Positions 1 to 7,457 of a stretch of DNA of 18,613 nucleotides are shown here, in pieces. The position numbers and the translations under genes are program-made. The DNA comes from Sphingobacterium sp. UBA6711 (GTDB lineage Bacteria; Bacteroidota; Bacteroidia; Sphingobacteriales; Sphingobacteriaceae): the NCBI GenBank assembly GCA_002454415.1, contig DKIT01000140.1, positions 26,300 to 44,912 on the forward strand. The letters are read 5' to 3'. The stretch's first letter is position 1; the number at the start of each line of letters is the position of its first letter. The notes under the pieces are model-generated. The model made no database searches. It had not been told where the DNA came from and saw only the letters and a list, made by a program, of their open reading frames with translations.

Positions 1-429
1 GAATCGCTTCTTGAAGCTCTTGTATATGCCCATCGTATATTCTTAGATGCTACAAAATTAGTTAAAACGACCAGTCATATAATTGATGTTCCCGAATGGG
101 ATGATTCTAAAACCTCGCTTTCTAATGAGGATATTTTGGTCAGCCATAACCTGCGGGAATGTCAGAAGATTATGAGCGATTATGTTGGTATTGTCCGTTC
201 TGATTTTAGGCTTGAAAGAGCGCTTAAGAGGCTACATCTATTATATGAAGAGACCGAGGAGTTTTACCGGAACACTAGACTTTCTGTCAAGCTCTGTGAA
301 TTGCGCAATGTGATTCAAGTAGCTTATATTGTAACCAAATCTGCGATGTTACGGAAGGAAAGTAGAGGATTGCACTATACCACTGATTATCCAAAGCATT
401 CGGATATATTACAGAATACAATTTTTTAA
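1..429 (+). CDS. nadB: L-aspartate oxidase NadB, C-terminal part (5' end outside window)
   Basis: This is the last 142 residues of NadB, the FAD enzyme that oxidises L-aspartate to iminoaspartate, the first step of de novo NAD synthesis; NadA then uses the product. The frame is open from base 1 and begins ESLLEALVYAHR, which matches the end of the NadB FAD/catalytic domain where family members read SLLEALVFA. The C-terminal three-helix domain follows, ending in the NadB hallmark ESRGLHYTTDYP close to the C-terminus. A TTG at 136 is an internal leucine codon and not a start. The gene is followed after 5 bp by the gamma-carbonic anhydrase gene, so the two are probably co-transcribed. The flavin-binding and active-site residues lie upstream of the window and cannot be checked. 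Confidence 0.93.
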   Translation, partial: ESLLEALVYAHRIFLDATKLVKTTSHIIDVPEWDDSKTSLSNEDILVSHNLRECQKIMSDYVGIVRSDFRLERALKRLHLLYEETEEFYRNTRLSVKLCELRNVIQVAYIVTKSAMLRKESRGLHYTTDYPKHSDILQNTIF

Positions 430-434
430 GCGAT

Positions 435-941
435 ATGGCACTTATTTTACCCGTTTTGGACAAATCTCCGCTGATTTCTGAAGAGTGCTTTTTAGCGCCT
501 AATTCAACGATTGTAGGCGATGTTGAGATAGGGCATCATTGTTCGGTCTGGTTTAATGCTGTCATTCGTGGTGATGTCAATTATATTCGTATAGGTAACT
601 ATACGAATATTCAAGATGGCGCTGTCATACATTGTACTTACAAGAAATGCGGTACTTCAATAGGTAGTTATGTAAATGTAGGACATCAAGCTATGGTACA
701 CGGATGCGTTGTTGAGGATCACGTGCTTATTGGTATGGGAGCAATTGTTATGGATAATGCTATTATCGAATCTCATGTGATTATAGCAGCTGGGGCAGTC
801 GTTTTGGAAAATACGCGCTGTGAATCGGGCTTCTTATATGCCGGTGTACCAGCAAAAAAAATAAAAGCGCTAACTGAGGAACAGAAAGAACTGTTACAGC
901 AGTTACCGCATAATTATGTTTTATACAGCTCTTGGTTTTAG
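435..941 (+). CDS. Gamma-carbonic anhydrase family hexapeptide-repeat protein
   Basis: A 168-residue left-handed beta-helix protein of the gamma-carbonic anhydrase / YrdA-PaaY group, full length for the family. Hexapeptide-type repeats run from about residue 22 to 135. The metal site is intact: His66 in DGAVIHCT, and His84 and His89 in VGHQAMVHGC, with the five-residue spacing of the two zinc histidines in the archaeal enzyme Cam. The conserved RGDV (45-48) and NIQDG (58-62) segments, involved in trimer contacts and the active site in this family, are present. The C-terminus carries the typical YAGVPAKKIK helix start. No signal peptide is visible, so it should be a cytosolic trimer. Many YrdA-like members have no demonstrated CO2-hydrating activity, so carbonic anhydrase function is inferred from the ligands only. 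The gene starts 5 bp after nadB and converges with the lipoprotein gene. Confidence 0.9.
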   Translation: MALILPVLDKSPLISEECFLAPNSTIVGDVEIGHHCSVWFNAVIRGDVNYIRIGNYTNIQDGAVIHCTYKKCGTSIGSYVNVGHQAMVHGCVVEDHVLIGMGAIVMDNAIIESHVIIAAGAVVLENTRCESGFLYAGVPAKKIKALTEEQKELLQQLPHNYVLYSSWF

Positions 942-990
942 CTTAAACGAATTAGCAAGGTTTAAAAAGCTTTTTATTTAGAGGCCTCCA

Positions 991-2670
991 TTATTCTTTT
1001 TTGAGGCCACTTAATGAAAAGCTATCCTTTTGTTCCCAGTTTGCTCGTATAGTGAATACTTTGTTTAAGTATACAACAGGCTCTGGAAAGGTCTTTTTTT
1101 CTACATCACCGGTGTCCCAAATACCGTTGCCGTTATCGTCTCGAATTACACGCAAGCTGTATTTACCTCCTGGATATTGTTTATATACGACGGCCGGGTT
1201 ATCTATGCTTATTTTGTCTAAACGATAGACTTTGTCTTTTTTCTCATTGATCAATTCCACCAAGTAAGTTGTATTGCTATCCAGGTCTGTAAAATCAAAG
1301 GTAAGATCGCCATAGTTGTCACTATCGTCATAAGTAAGATCCAGCTTTTTCTCTTTGTTTTGTTCTCCAAAATAGCCAGTGATAGCACCTTCTGTGAATT
1401 CAATTTGGTACTTTTTGTCCTTTCTCCAATTATATCGGATATGATAAATGTCGGAATTGGCGGTATCTACAGCAAGTTGATAATTGGTCCGTACCAACGA
1501 GTCTTCGGTGAACTTTAGCTTCGATTTGTCTATACTTTTTATTGGGGTGAAAGCAGATACCTGAAGATGGGTGATTCGATCGACCCTTCCGTTATTGGGT
1601 GTAAAAATAGGTTCTATTGTTTGTTCTATTTTTACATTACCACGTCGTACTAAAATGGTATCCAAAGGCTTTTCATTTTCTGTCAAAACAAGTTTTAAAG
1701 AATCTATTTTTAGGTTCGGAATAAATAGCGTTGCCGAATCTGCTGTCCTGGAAAAACGTACGATTTTTTCCTTATTATTGACTTCATCATTCAAGATATT
1801 GACTGCTGGTTTTTGGACTCTTCTATTAAAAGTTAGAAGTACGCTTCCATTTTTTTCAAATTTCTTTTCTTGCGTCCTAAACTTCTTTGGTGTACCCTTG
1901 AATATTTCCAAATTAATATTGCTCAAATCTCTTGCGAGCACGATGGAGTCTTTTAGAAAGCCTATCTCTTCGTCGGCACCATTGTAGATTCTATCATTGT
2001 TTTTTTCCTGAAGCGCGTAAATACGGTATGTTCCCTCTCTTAGGTTATTCAGTTTGTAATTGCCGGCAGTATCAGTTGTCGTAAATATATTGGCTTTCTT
2101 TTTACCAAAAATGGAATCTTGGCTAATTGGTATTAATAACACTTTAACATCTTTTTGGACTTCTTTAGTAATCGCACTTTTTACATTACCAGAAATGCTG
2201 AGCGAGTCTATTTTGTCACCTGTTGCAAATACATAAGCATAGTTGACCAATGCATTTCCCGCATTATAATCCACTAGACCTTTACCAAAATAAATGCTGT
2301 ACGTTGTATTTTTTTCAAGGGAATCAGGCAGGGTAATCTCAAGATTTTTTTTCTTGACTTTAAATTCTGGATTGCTCCCCATATCAGGTGTGACACTAAA
2401 TTCCTTTTGTTGATTGGCAAGTTTAATGTATTCATCGAACGTGATGACAATCTTTTTTGAGGTAAAATTCTTCGAAAAATTCGTAGGACTTTCCAATAGA
2501 ATTTTTGGAGGGATGGAATCTTTTGGCCCACCTGTGGGTTGCTGTATACTTGCGCATTGTATTGATAAGCCAATAAGCATAATAAACATGCTTAAAATAA
2601 GTAATCTTGCTTTTAAGCTACTTTTTAGCCCTTCTGAAGTATTTTTATTTTCTATTGAAGAATTTGTCAT
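991..2670 (-). CDS. Big_5 (Ig-like) domain surface lipoprotein, Bacteroidota type
   Basis: A 559-residue exported protein. Residues 23-38 form a hydrophobic segment after basic residues, ending at Cys39, which starts CASIQQPTGGPKDSIPP. The TGGPKD motif after a lipid-anchored cysteine is typical of a widespread Bacteroidota lipoprotein family with an N-terminal Big_5 Ig-like domain (here about 50-155, containing ITFDEYIKL and the closing VNYAYVFATGD). Residues about 158-240 resemble a carboxypeptidase-regulatory-like beta-sandwich (TDTAGNYKLNNLREGTYRIYAL). A later stretch has RDDNGNGIWDTGD, an acidic loop like a calcium-binding loop, near the C-terminus. The residues before the cysteine (LSIQ) fit the lipobox poorly. 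Molecular function is unknown; envelope location is inferred. The gene follows mnmG by 78 bp on the same strand and may be read from the same transcript. Confidence 0.8.
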   Translation of the reverse strand: MTNSSIENKNTSEGLKSSLKARLLILSMFIMLIGLSIQCASIQQPTGGPKDSIPPKILLESPTNFSKNFTSKKIVITFDEYIKLANQQKEFSVTPDMGSNPEFKVKKKNLEITLPDSLEKNTTYSIYFGKGLVDYNAGNALVNYAYVFATGDKIDSLSISGNVKSAITKEVQKDVKVLLIPISQDSIFGKKKANIFTTTDTAGNYKLNNLREGTYRIYALQEKNNDRIYNGADEEIGFLKDSIVLARDLSNINLEIFKGTPKKFRTQEKKFEKNGSVLLTFNRRVQKPAVNILNDEVNNKEKIVRFSRTADSATLFIPNLKIDSLKLVLTENEKPLDTILVRRGNVKIEQTIEPIFTPNNGRVDRITHLQVSAFTPIKSIDKSKLKFTEDSLVRTNYQLAVDTANSDIYHIRYNWRKDKKYQIEFTEGAITGYFGEQNKEKKLDLTYDDSDNYGDLTFDFTDLDSNTTYLVELINEKKDKVYRLDKISIDNPAVVYKQYPGGKYSLRVIRDDNGNGIWDTGDVEKKTFPEPVVYLNKVFTIRANWEQKDSFSLSGLKKE

Positions 2671-2748
2671 AAAAAACAGAATATTGTCTTAAATCGCTTA
2701 TTTTAAGCTAGTTCGTATTTTTATTTTAAATATTTGTAAATCAGTTTG

Positions 2749-4608
2749 TTAACTCATGTGAACCATCAATACGCTGATATCTGAGGGTGAGACACCCGAA
2801 ATTCTAGAGGCTTGCCCCAACGTGCGAGGTTTAACTTTAGATAACTTTTGTCTTGCTTCAATGGATAGTGAAGTTAGCAAACTATAATCGAAATCGGGAT
2901 TTATTTCTCTGTCTTCCATTTTCTTCATACGGTTAACGATTTCCATTTCTTTTTCGAAATAGCTTTCATATTTCAAATTGATTTCTGCTTGTTCTATTGT
3001 ATCGTTATCGAATTGTGTAACAAATTGAGCGAAGGGCTCATCTCCTTTTATGATGTCTTGAATACTGACCTGTGGTCTCGCCAGCACATTGCTTAATCTC
3101 GTTTTTTGAGCCAGCGCACTCGAACCTACTTCGGCAAGTACGGTATTCATCTTTTCGAGATTAGTGGAGTTTTGTTTCAGATATTCGATAATATCATTGG
3201 AGTTATCTATCTTTTCTAGTACTTTTTTAAGTCTTTCCTCTCCTACTAATCCCAATTTATAAGCCAATGGTGTAAGACGAATATCTGCATTATCCTGACG
3301 TAACAATAAACGGTGTTCTGCTCTTGAAGTAAACATGCGATACGGCTCCTCCGTACCTTTTGTTACAAGGTCATCAACTAGTACACCTATATAGGATTCG
3401 GATCTTTTTAGAATAAGTTCTTTTTGATCGTTTACCCGTTGGTGGGCGTTGATTCCAGCTAAAAATCCTTGTGCTGCCGCTTCTTCGTATCCAGTAGTTC
3501 CATTAATTTGTCCTGCGAAGAATAAGTGTTTTACCAATTGAGTTTCCAGTGTGAGATCCAACTGCATTGGCGGAAAGTAATCATACTCGATAGCATAACC
3601 TGGACGATACATTTTTGCATTTTCAAATCCTGGTATAAGCTGCAATGCTTTCAACTGAATATCTTCCGGTAATGATGTAGAGAATCCATTTACATAAATT
3701 TCCACTGTTTTAAAGCCTTCCGGCTCCACGAATATCTGATGTCGCTCACGTTCTGCGAATCTATTAATTTTGTCTTCTATAGATGGACAATAACGTGGTC
3801 CTAGTCCTTTGATACGGCCGGTGAACATAGGTGATTTTTCGAAACCTGTCCGTAGCATCTCATGCACTTTATCGTTGGTATATGTAATCCAACAACAACG
3901 TTGTTCTGTTGGTATATCTACATCTGTATAAGAAAATCTACCTCTTTTTTCGTCACCCCATTGTTCTTCCATCAGCGCATAGTTGAGGCTTCTTCCATCT
4001 ATGCGTGGTGGAGTTCCGGTCTTCATTCTTCCTGATTCGAATCCGAGCGACACAAGCTGTTCTGTCAAACCTGTGGCTGCCTTCTCTCCTGTTCTACCAC
4101 CACCAAATTTCTTATCACCAATATGGATGACACCGTTTAGAAATGTTCCATTGGTTAATACGACTGCATCAGATTCTATTTCAATTCCCATAGAAGTGAT
4201 GACACCGCACGCTCTACCGTTTTTTACAATTACTTCTTTGACGGTATCTTGCCACATATCTAAATTGGGAAGAGATTCCAATTGTAATCTCCATTCTTCC
4301 GCAAATCGCATACGGTCATTTTGTGTGCGGGGACTCCACATCGCAGGGCCTTTAGATAAATTGAGCATGCGAAATTGAATAGTTGACTTATCAGCGATGA
4401 TTCCTGTGTATCCTCCCATTGCATCAATCTCCCGTACAATTTGACCTTTTGCTACGCCACCTATAGCAGGGTTACAACTCATCTGTGCTATTACGCCCAT
4501 ATTCATTGTAATGAGTAAAGTGGATGAACCTAAGTTTGCGGCAGCAGCAGCAGCTTCACAGCCTGCATGACCCGCACCAACTACTATAACGTTATATTTT
4601 TTAAACAT
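2749..4608 (-). CDS. mnmG: tRNA uridine-5-carboxymethylaminomethyl(34) synthesis enzyme MnmG (GidA)
   Basis: A 619-residue full-length MnmG. With MnmE it installs the carboxymethylaminomethyl group on U34 of certain tRNAs, using FAD, NADH and methylene-tetrahydrofolate, and so supports accurate decoding. The FAD-binding dinucleotide motif GAGHAGCEAA is at residues 11-20. The conserved CNPAIGG follows at 45-51, giving Cys45 as one expected redox cysteine. Both GidA family signatures are intact: GPRYCPSIEDKINRF (Cys274 is the second catalytic cysteine) and AGQINGTTGYEEAAAQGFLA. The C-terminal helical domain that contacts MnmE and tRNA ends with LGQASRISGVSPSDISVLMVHM, as in other family members. 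The ATG start gives the family N-terminus with no extension. MnmE is not in the window. Upstream lie a putative promoter and two parS-like sites. Confidence 0.97.
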   Translation of the reverse strand: MFKKYNVIVVGAGHAGCEAAAAAANLGSSTLLITMNMGVIAQMSCNPAIGGVAKGQIVREIDAMGGYTGIIADKSTIQFRMLNLSKGPAMWSPRTQNDRMRFAEEWRLQLESLPNLDMWQDTVKEVIVKNGRACGVITSMGIEIESDAVVLTNGTFLNGVIHIGDKKFGGGRTGEKAATGLTEQLVSLGFESGRMKTGTPPRIDGRSLNYALMEEQWGDEKRGRFSYTDVDIPTEQRCCWITYTNDKVHEMLRTGFEKSPMFTGRIKGLGPRYCPSIEDKINRFAERERHQIFVEPEGFKTVEIYVNGFSTSLPEDIQLKALQLIPGFENAKMYRPGYAIEYDYFPPMQLDLTLETQLVKHLFFAGQINGTTGYEEAAAQGFLAGINAHQRVNDQKELILKRSESYIGVLVDDLVTKGTEEPYRMFTSRAEHRLLLRQDNADIRLTPLAYKLGLVGEERLKKVLEKIDNSNDIIEYLKQNSTNLEKMNTVLAEVGSSALAQKTRLSNVLARPQVSIQDIIKGDEPFAQFVTQFDNDTIEQAEINLKYESYFEKEMEIVNRMKKMEDREINPDFDYSLLTSLSIEARQKLSKVKPRTLGQASRISGVSPSDISVLMVHMS

Positions 4609-4619
4609 TTTTCTATTCT

Positions 4620-4635
4620 TGTTCCACGTGAAACG
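4620..4635 (+). promoter_or_regulatory. parS-like ParB-binding site 1
   Basis: The 16-mer TGTTCCACGTGAAACG matches the parS consensus of chromosomal ParB proteins (TGTTNCACGTGAAACA in Bacillus subtilis) at every defined base except the last. It lies 11 bp upstream of the mnmG start codon, in the predicted 5' leader. In known systems ParB loads here as a CTP-dependent clamp that spreads along DNA and works with ParA and SMC in chromosome segregation. The match is seen directly; binding is inferred from the consensus, and no parA or parB gene is in the window. Confidence 0.82.
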
Positions 4636-4653
4636 CGGTGTTTATTTTACTTA

Positions 4654-4686
4654 CAAATTTACTCTTTCCTAGCGTTTCACGTGAAA
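4654..4686 (-). promoter_or_regulatory. Putative mnmG promoter (Bacteroidota type)
   Basis: On the minus strand TAAATTTG (4661 to 4654) matches the Bacteroidota -7 consensus TAnnTTTG. Twenty-one bases upstream lies TTTC (4686 to 4683), a one-mismatch version of the -33 TTTG. Transcription would start near 4648, giving a leader of about 40 nt before the mnmG ATG. The -33 half lies inside parS site 2. This is inferred from motif matching only; the -7 match is good and the -33 match is weak. Confidence 0.4.
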
Positions 4687-4688
4687 CA
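4673..4688 (-). promoter_or_regulatory. parS-like ParB-binding site 2
   Basis: Read on the minus strand this is TGTTTCACGTGAAACG, the same 16-mer as site 1 apart from one C/T at the variable position, and again one mismatch (last base) from the B. subtilis consensus. Its core GTTTCACGTGAAAC is a perfect 14-bp palindrome. It lies in opposite orientation to site 1, with centres 53 bp apart, and overlaps the predicted -33 element of mnmG. It ends 12 bp before the last codon of the ABC-F gene. Confidence 0.85.
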
Positions 4689-4700
4689 CTTTGTAAAATT

Positions 4701-6566
4701 TTACATAAAATCAGCAAGGTATAACCATCTTTCGGATTTTTGATCTATCTCCTTTTGCATCGATTGAATTTCTTCCGCAAGGGATGATAGTTTTAAGTGA
4801 TCTATTACTTGGTTCAATTCTTCTGTTTTTGACTTTATATTTTGCTCCAGCTTTTCGATTTCCTCTTCCAGTTTGGTATACTCCAATTGCTCCTTGTAGG
4901 AAAGCTTTTTCTTTTCCTCTTTTACGGTTGGCTTTACTTGTTCTTGGATGCTTTTCTTCTGCTTTTCTTTTTCTAGCTTTTGGATCTCGTCTTGTTCAAG
5001 TTTAAAGTCAGCGTAGTTTCCATTGTAAATTTGTACCCTTCCCTGTCCTTCGAAAATAAAAAGTTGCTCAGTTAATTTATCTAATAAATATCTATCGTGA
5101 GATACCAAGATAAGCACACCTTTATAGTGGTCGAGAAAATCTTCCAGTACATTGAGGGTGTCGATATCTAAATCATTAGACGGCTCATCGAGTATAAGAA
5201 AATTTGGATTCTTCATTAATACCCGCATAAGTTGAAGACGTTTTCTCTCTCCTCCACTTAGCTTATTAACGAAGCCAAATTGTTTTTCAGGAGGAAATAA
5301 GAAATGGGTCAGCAATTGGGAAGCTGTAATTACTTCTCCATTTGCCATTTCAATATAATCCGCTACATTTTTCACAACATCTAGTACACGATCGTTTTCG
5401 TTCACTTCCAATCCACCTTGTTTGTAGTATCCATAGACGGTTGTTTCTCCAACAGCGATCACCCCTGTATCAGGTTTTTCTTCTTCTGTAATTAAGTTTA
5501 GAAAGGTTGATTTTCCAGTCCCGTTTTTTCCAGCTAGGCCAATTCGATCTCCTTTTTTGAACGTATATGAAAAATTCTGGATGATCTCTTTTGCTCCATA
5601 CTTTTTCGAAACCTTATCCAATTCTAATATCTTAGATCCTTGTCTGCTTACTTTCACACTCAATTGTACAGAGTCGTTTCCTTTTATAGCTTTGGATTTT
5701 TCTTCTAGCTCATAATATGCATCTATACGTGATTTCGATTTCGTACCGCGTGCTTGAGGTTGGCGTCGCATCCATTCCAATTCTCGGCGAAGAAGATTTC
5801 TGCTCTTCTCTACCATGACTGCATCGATGGCTTCCCTTTCCGATTTTTTCTCTAGAAAATACGAATAGTTTCCTTTATAATTGTATAGATGACCTCTGTC
5901 TAGTTCTCGAATCTCCGTACAGATGTTGTCTAGGAAGTAACGATCATGCGTTACTAAAAGAACGGTTTTGCTTCCTGTTGTCAATAGCTTTTCCAACCAT
6001 TCAATTGTTTCAATATCCAAGTGGTTGGTAGGCTCATCCAAAATATAGATATCAGGTTCGTCTATCAGAAGTTTGGCTAGTGCTAGACGTTTCCGTTGAC
6101 CTCCCGAAAGACTTTTAATGTCCTGATGAAAATCCATAATGTTTAGGCGATTGAGAATCGTCTTTATATTATGTTCGTATTCCCAGGCATTCAAGGTACT
6201 TATTTTCTCCGTTAAATCTTCTAGTTTATTTTGATCTATGTCACTTTCCGAAAGAAGTTCTTCGTATTCGCGAATAAGTCGCTGCTGATCATTGTCTGCA
6301 CTATATATAAAATCATTGATGGATTTTAAACCTGTGAAATCAGGATCCTGTTCTAGGAAGCCAATTTTTATACCTTTTTCTTTTACAACTTTTCCAGAAG
6401 TTGGTAGAATTCGCTCTGCTAAAATAGCAAGCAAGGTTGATTTTCCTGTACCGTTAATTCCGACTAAGGCTACCCGCTCCCCTTTTTGAAGTCCGAAATG
6501 TAAATCTTTGAAAAGCCATCTATCATGGAATGAATGGCTTACTTGTTCTGTAGCTAAAATACTCAC
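4701..6566 (-). CDS. uup: Uup-like ABC-F family ATPase
   Basis: A 621-residue soluble protein with two ABC ATPase domains and no membrane segments, as in the ABC-F family of ribosome-associated ATPases. Domain 1 has Walker A GINGTGKST (36-44), signature LSGGQRKR (153-160) and Walker B with DEPTNHLD (Asp177, Glu178). Domain 2 has Walker A GKNGTGKST around Lys352, signature LSGGERKR (436-443) and DEPSNDLD. The interdomain linker holds the basic RGTKSKSRIDAYYELEEK stretch typical of Uup. A charged coiled-coil C-terminal domain (about 530-610) is the other Uup mark; in E. coli Uup it binds DNA. E. coli Uup affects transposon excision and ribosome function. The start is GTG: an in-frame TGA lies 9 bases upstream, so no longer protein is possible, and MSILATEQVSHSFHDRWLFKD fits the family start. 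Assignment to Uup rather than another ABC-F subgroup is likely but not certain. Confidence 0.88.
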   Translation of the reverse strand: MSILATEQVSHSFHDRWLFKDLHFGLQKGERVALVGINGTGKSTLLAILAERILPTSGKVVKEKGIKIGFLEQDPDFTGLKSINDFIYSADNDQQRLIREYEELLSESDIDQNKLEDLTEKISTLNAWEYEHNIKTILNRLNIMDFHQDIKSLSGGQRKRLALAKLLIDEPDIYILDEPTNHLDIETIEWLEKLLTTGSKTVLLVTHDRYFLDNICTEIRELDRGHLYNYKGNYSYFLEKKSEREAIDAVMVEKSRNLLRRELEWMRRQPQARGTKSKSRIDAYYELEEKSKAIKGNDSVQLSVKVSRQGSKILELDKVSKKYGAKEIIQNFSYTFKKGDRIGLAGKNGTGKSTFLNLITEEEKPDTGVIAVGETTVYGYYKQGGLEVNENDRVLDVVKNVADYIEMANGEVITASQLLTHFLFPPEKQFGFVNKLSGGERKRLQLMRVLMKNPNFLILDEPSNDLDIDTLNVLEDFLDHYKGVLILVSHDRYLLDKLTEQLFIFEGQGRVQIYNGNYADFKLEQDEIQKLEKEKQKKSIQEQVKPTVKEEKKKLSYKEQLEYTKLEEEIEKLEQNIKSKTEELNQVIDHLKLSSLAEEIQSMQKEIDQKSERWLYLADFM

Positions 6567-6921
6567 TTTATATCACCCTAAAATTATATTCAGTCAATTT
6601 ATGCAGCAAAGCATTGCTTGGAGTTTTTTTGCTCCAAGTAGTTGTTATTGTTTTGATAATCAGTTATTTGTATATATATAACGGATTGTCATGTATTTAT
6701 ATATTGAATCAATAATCCTTTGATTGCTGACTTATTTAATCTATCGGGTTAGCTTTCTCCCATCTTTGTTAGCTGGAAATACTGGTTGTACTATTATTTA
6801 CTCCCAACAAGAACCTATCAATTTAGAACGCTCGCAAAAATAAAGAAATAGTTTCTTATTCACTGCGAAAAAAGCTTCGTTGTTTTATTAATTAGTAATA
6901 ATGATATTGCTTTGATAAAAA
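6567..6921. other. 355-bp intergenic region between apaG and the ABC-F gene
   Basis: No convincing gene is present. On the ABC-F side there is an inverted repeat, CTTGGAG (6617-6623) with CTCCAAG (6632-6638) around a T-rich loop, and a second overlapping small one, AGCAA (6605-6609) with TTGCT (6614-6618). Both would fold in the leader of the minus-strand ABC-F transcript, about 50 nt before its GTG. A minus-strand -7-like TATTTTTG lies at 6842-6835 without a clear -33 partner. The region is strongly AT-rich, including a TATATATATA run near 6670. I see no strong terminator for apaG. Confidence 0.5.
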
Positions 6922-7308
6922 TTAATTCAATGCATAATCTGCTATCAGATTGAAACGTGGTATTTCAACTTGAAAGCCCCCATTATCTATTGTCCGAACC
7001 ATATTATAATAGCCTTCCATGAAACCGAATTCGCTATTTAGATTGCAACCGGAAGTGTATCGATGAGTTTGGCCGGGTTCAATAACAGGTTGTTCGCCAA
7101 CTACACCTTCTCCAGAGACTTCTCTGTAGTCTCCTTTTGCATCAAAGATTTTCCAATAGCGGCTTATCAATTGAACCGTATAATCGCTAAGATTTTCTAT
7201 GCTGATATGATAAGCAAACATGAAATGTTCACGATCCGGATTCGAATACTCCGATTGATAGATAGTTTCAACCGAGATTTTTACGCCTTCTGTAATTTGT
7301 GTGATCAT
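6922..7308 (-). CDS. apaG: ApaG domain protein
   Basis: A 128-residue ApaG protein, almost the same length as E. coli ApaG (125). It is a single fibronectin-III-like beta-sandwich of the DUF525 family with no signal peptide. Family landmarks are visible in order: the N-terminal strand GVKISVETIYQ, the central FAYHISIENLS, RYWKIFDAKGDYREVSGEGVVGEQP, PGQTHRYTSGCNL and the closing FGFMEGYYNMV. In enterobacteria apaG is linked to Co2+/Mg2+ homeostasis and sits beside ksgA and apaH; here neither is present, and the biochemical activity of the family is not settled. The ATG start is immediately followed by the family-typical short N-terminus. It is divergent from the methyltransferase-like gene, with 149 bp between start codons. 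Confidence 0.93.
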   Translation of the reverse strand: MITQITEGVKISVETIYQSEYSNPDREHFMFAYHISIENLSDYTVQLISRYWKIFDAKGDYREVSGEGVVGEQPVIEPGQTHRYTSGCNLNSEFGFMEGYYNMVRTIDNGGFQVEIPRFNLIADYALN

Positions 7309-7445
7309 TTGAATGATGTTTATTGTTGCACTAAATATTTATGCTAAAATACTAATAATGAGTTTAAGATCCGAAATTTTAATTATTTTAAAAGGTTAAA
7401 TTATGCTAAGTTTAAAATTAGTATAGTCAAATGGAGCTTAATTAG

Positions 7446-7453
7446 TAGGTTTG
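7446..7453 (+). promoter_or_regulatory. Possible -7 promoter element just before the RsmI-like gene
   Basis: TAGGTTTG fits the Bacteroidota -7 consensus TAnnTTTG exactly and ends 4 bases before the ATG at 7458. If used, transcription would start at or next to the start codon, giving a leaderless or nearly leaderless mRNA. No TTTG is present at the expected -33 distance, so this may be chance. Confidence 0.22.
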
Positions 7454-7457
7454 TATT

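Noticed and set aside
964..1008. AAAAAGCTTTTT palindrome and a GGCCTC/GAGGCC inverted repeat between the convergent carbonic-anhydrase-like and lipoprotein genes, as a terminator
   Set aside because: The GC arms are only 6 bp with a 14-base loop that includes the lipoprotein stop codon, and no T tract follows on either strand; the AT palindrome is too weak to call.
1571..1987. Long plus-strand open frame of 138 codons opposite the lipoprotein gene
   Set aside because: It is the antisense of a clear protein-coding frame, with a composition typical of a shadow frame and no recognisable domain.
3983..4378. 131-codon plus-strand open frame inside mnmG
   Set aside because: It lies wholly opposite the conserved MnmG catalytic region, which fully explains the sequence.
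4609..4700. A replication origin (oriC) beside mnmG
   Set aside because: Despite the parS sites and the common origin-gidA linkage in other phyla, no cluster of DnaA boxes or unwinding repeats was seen in the gap.
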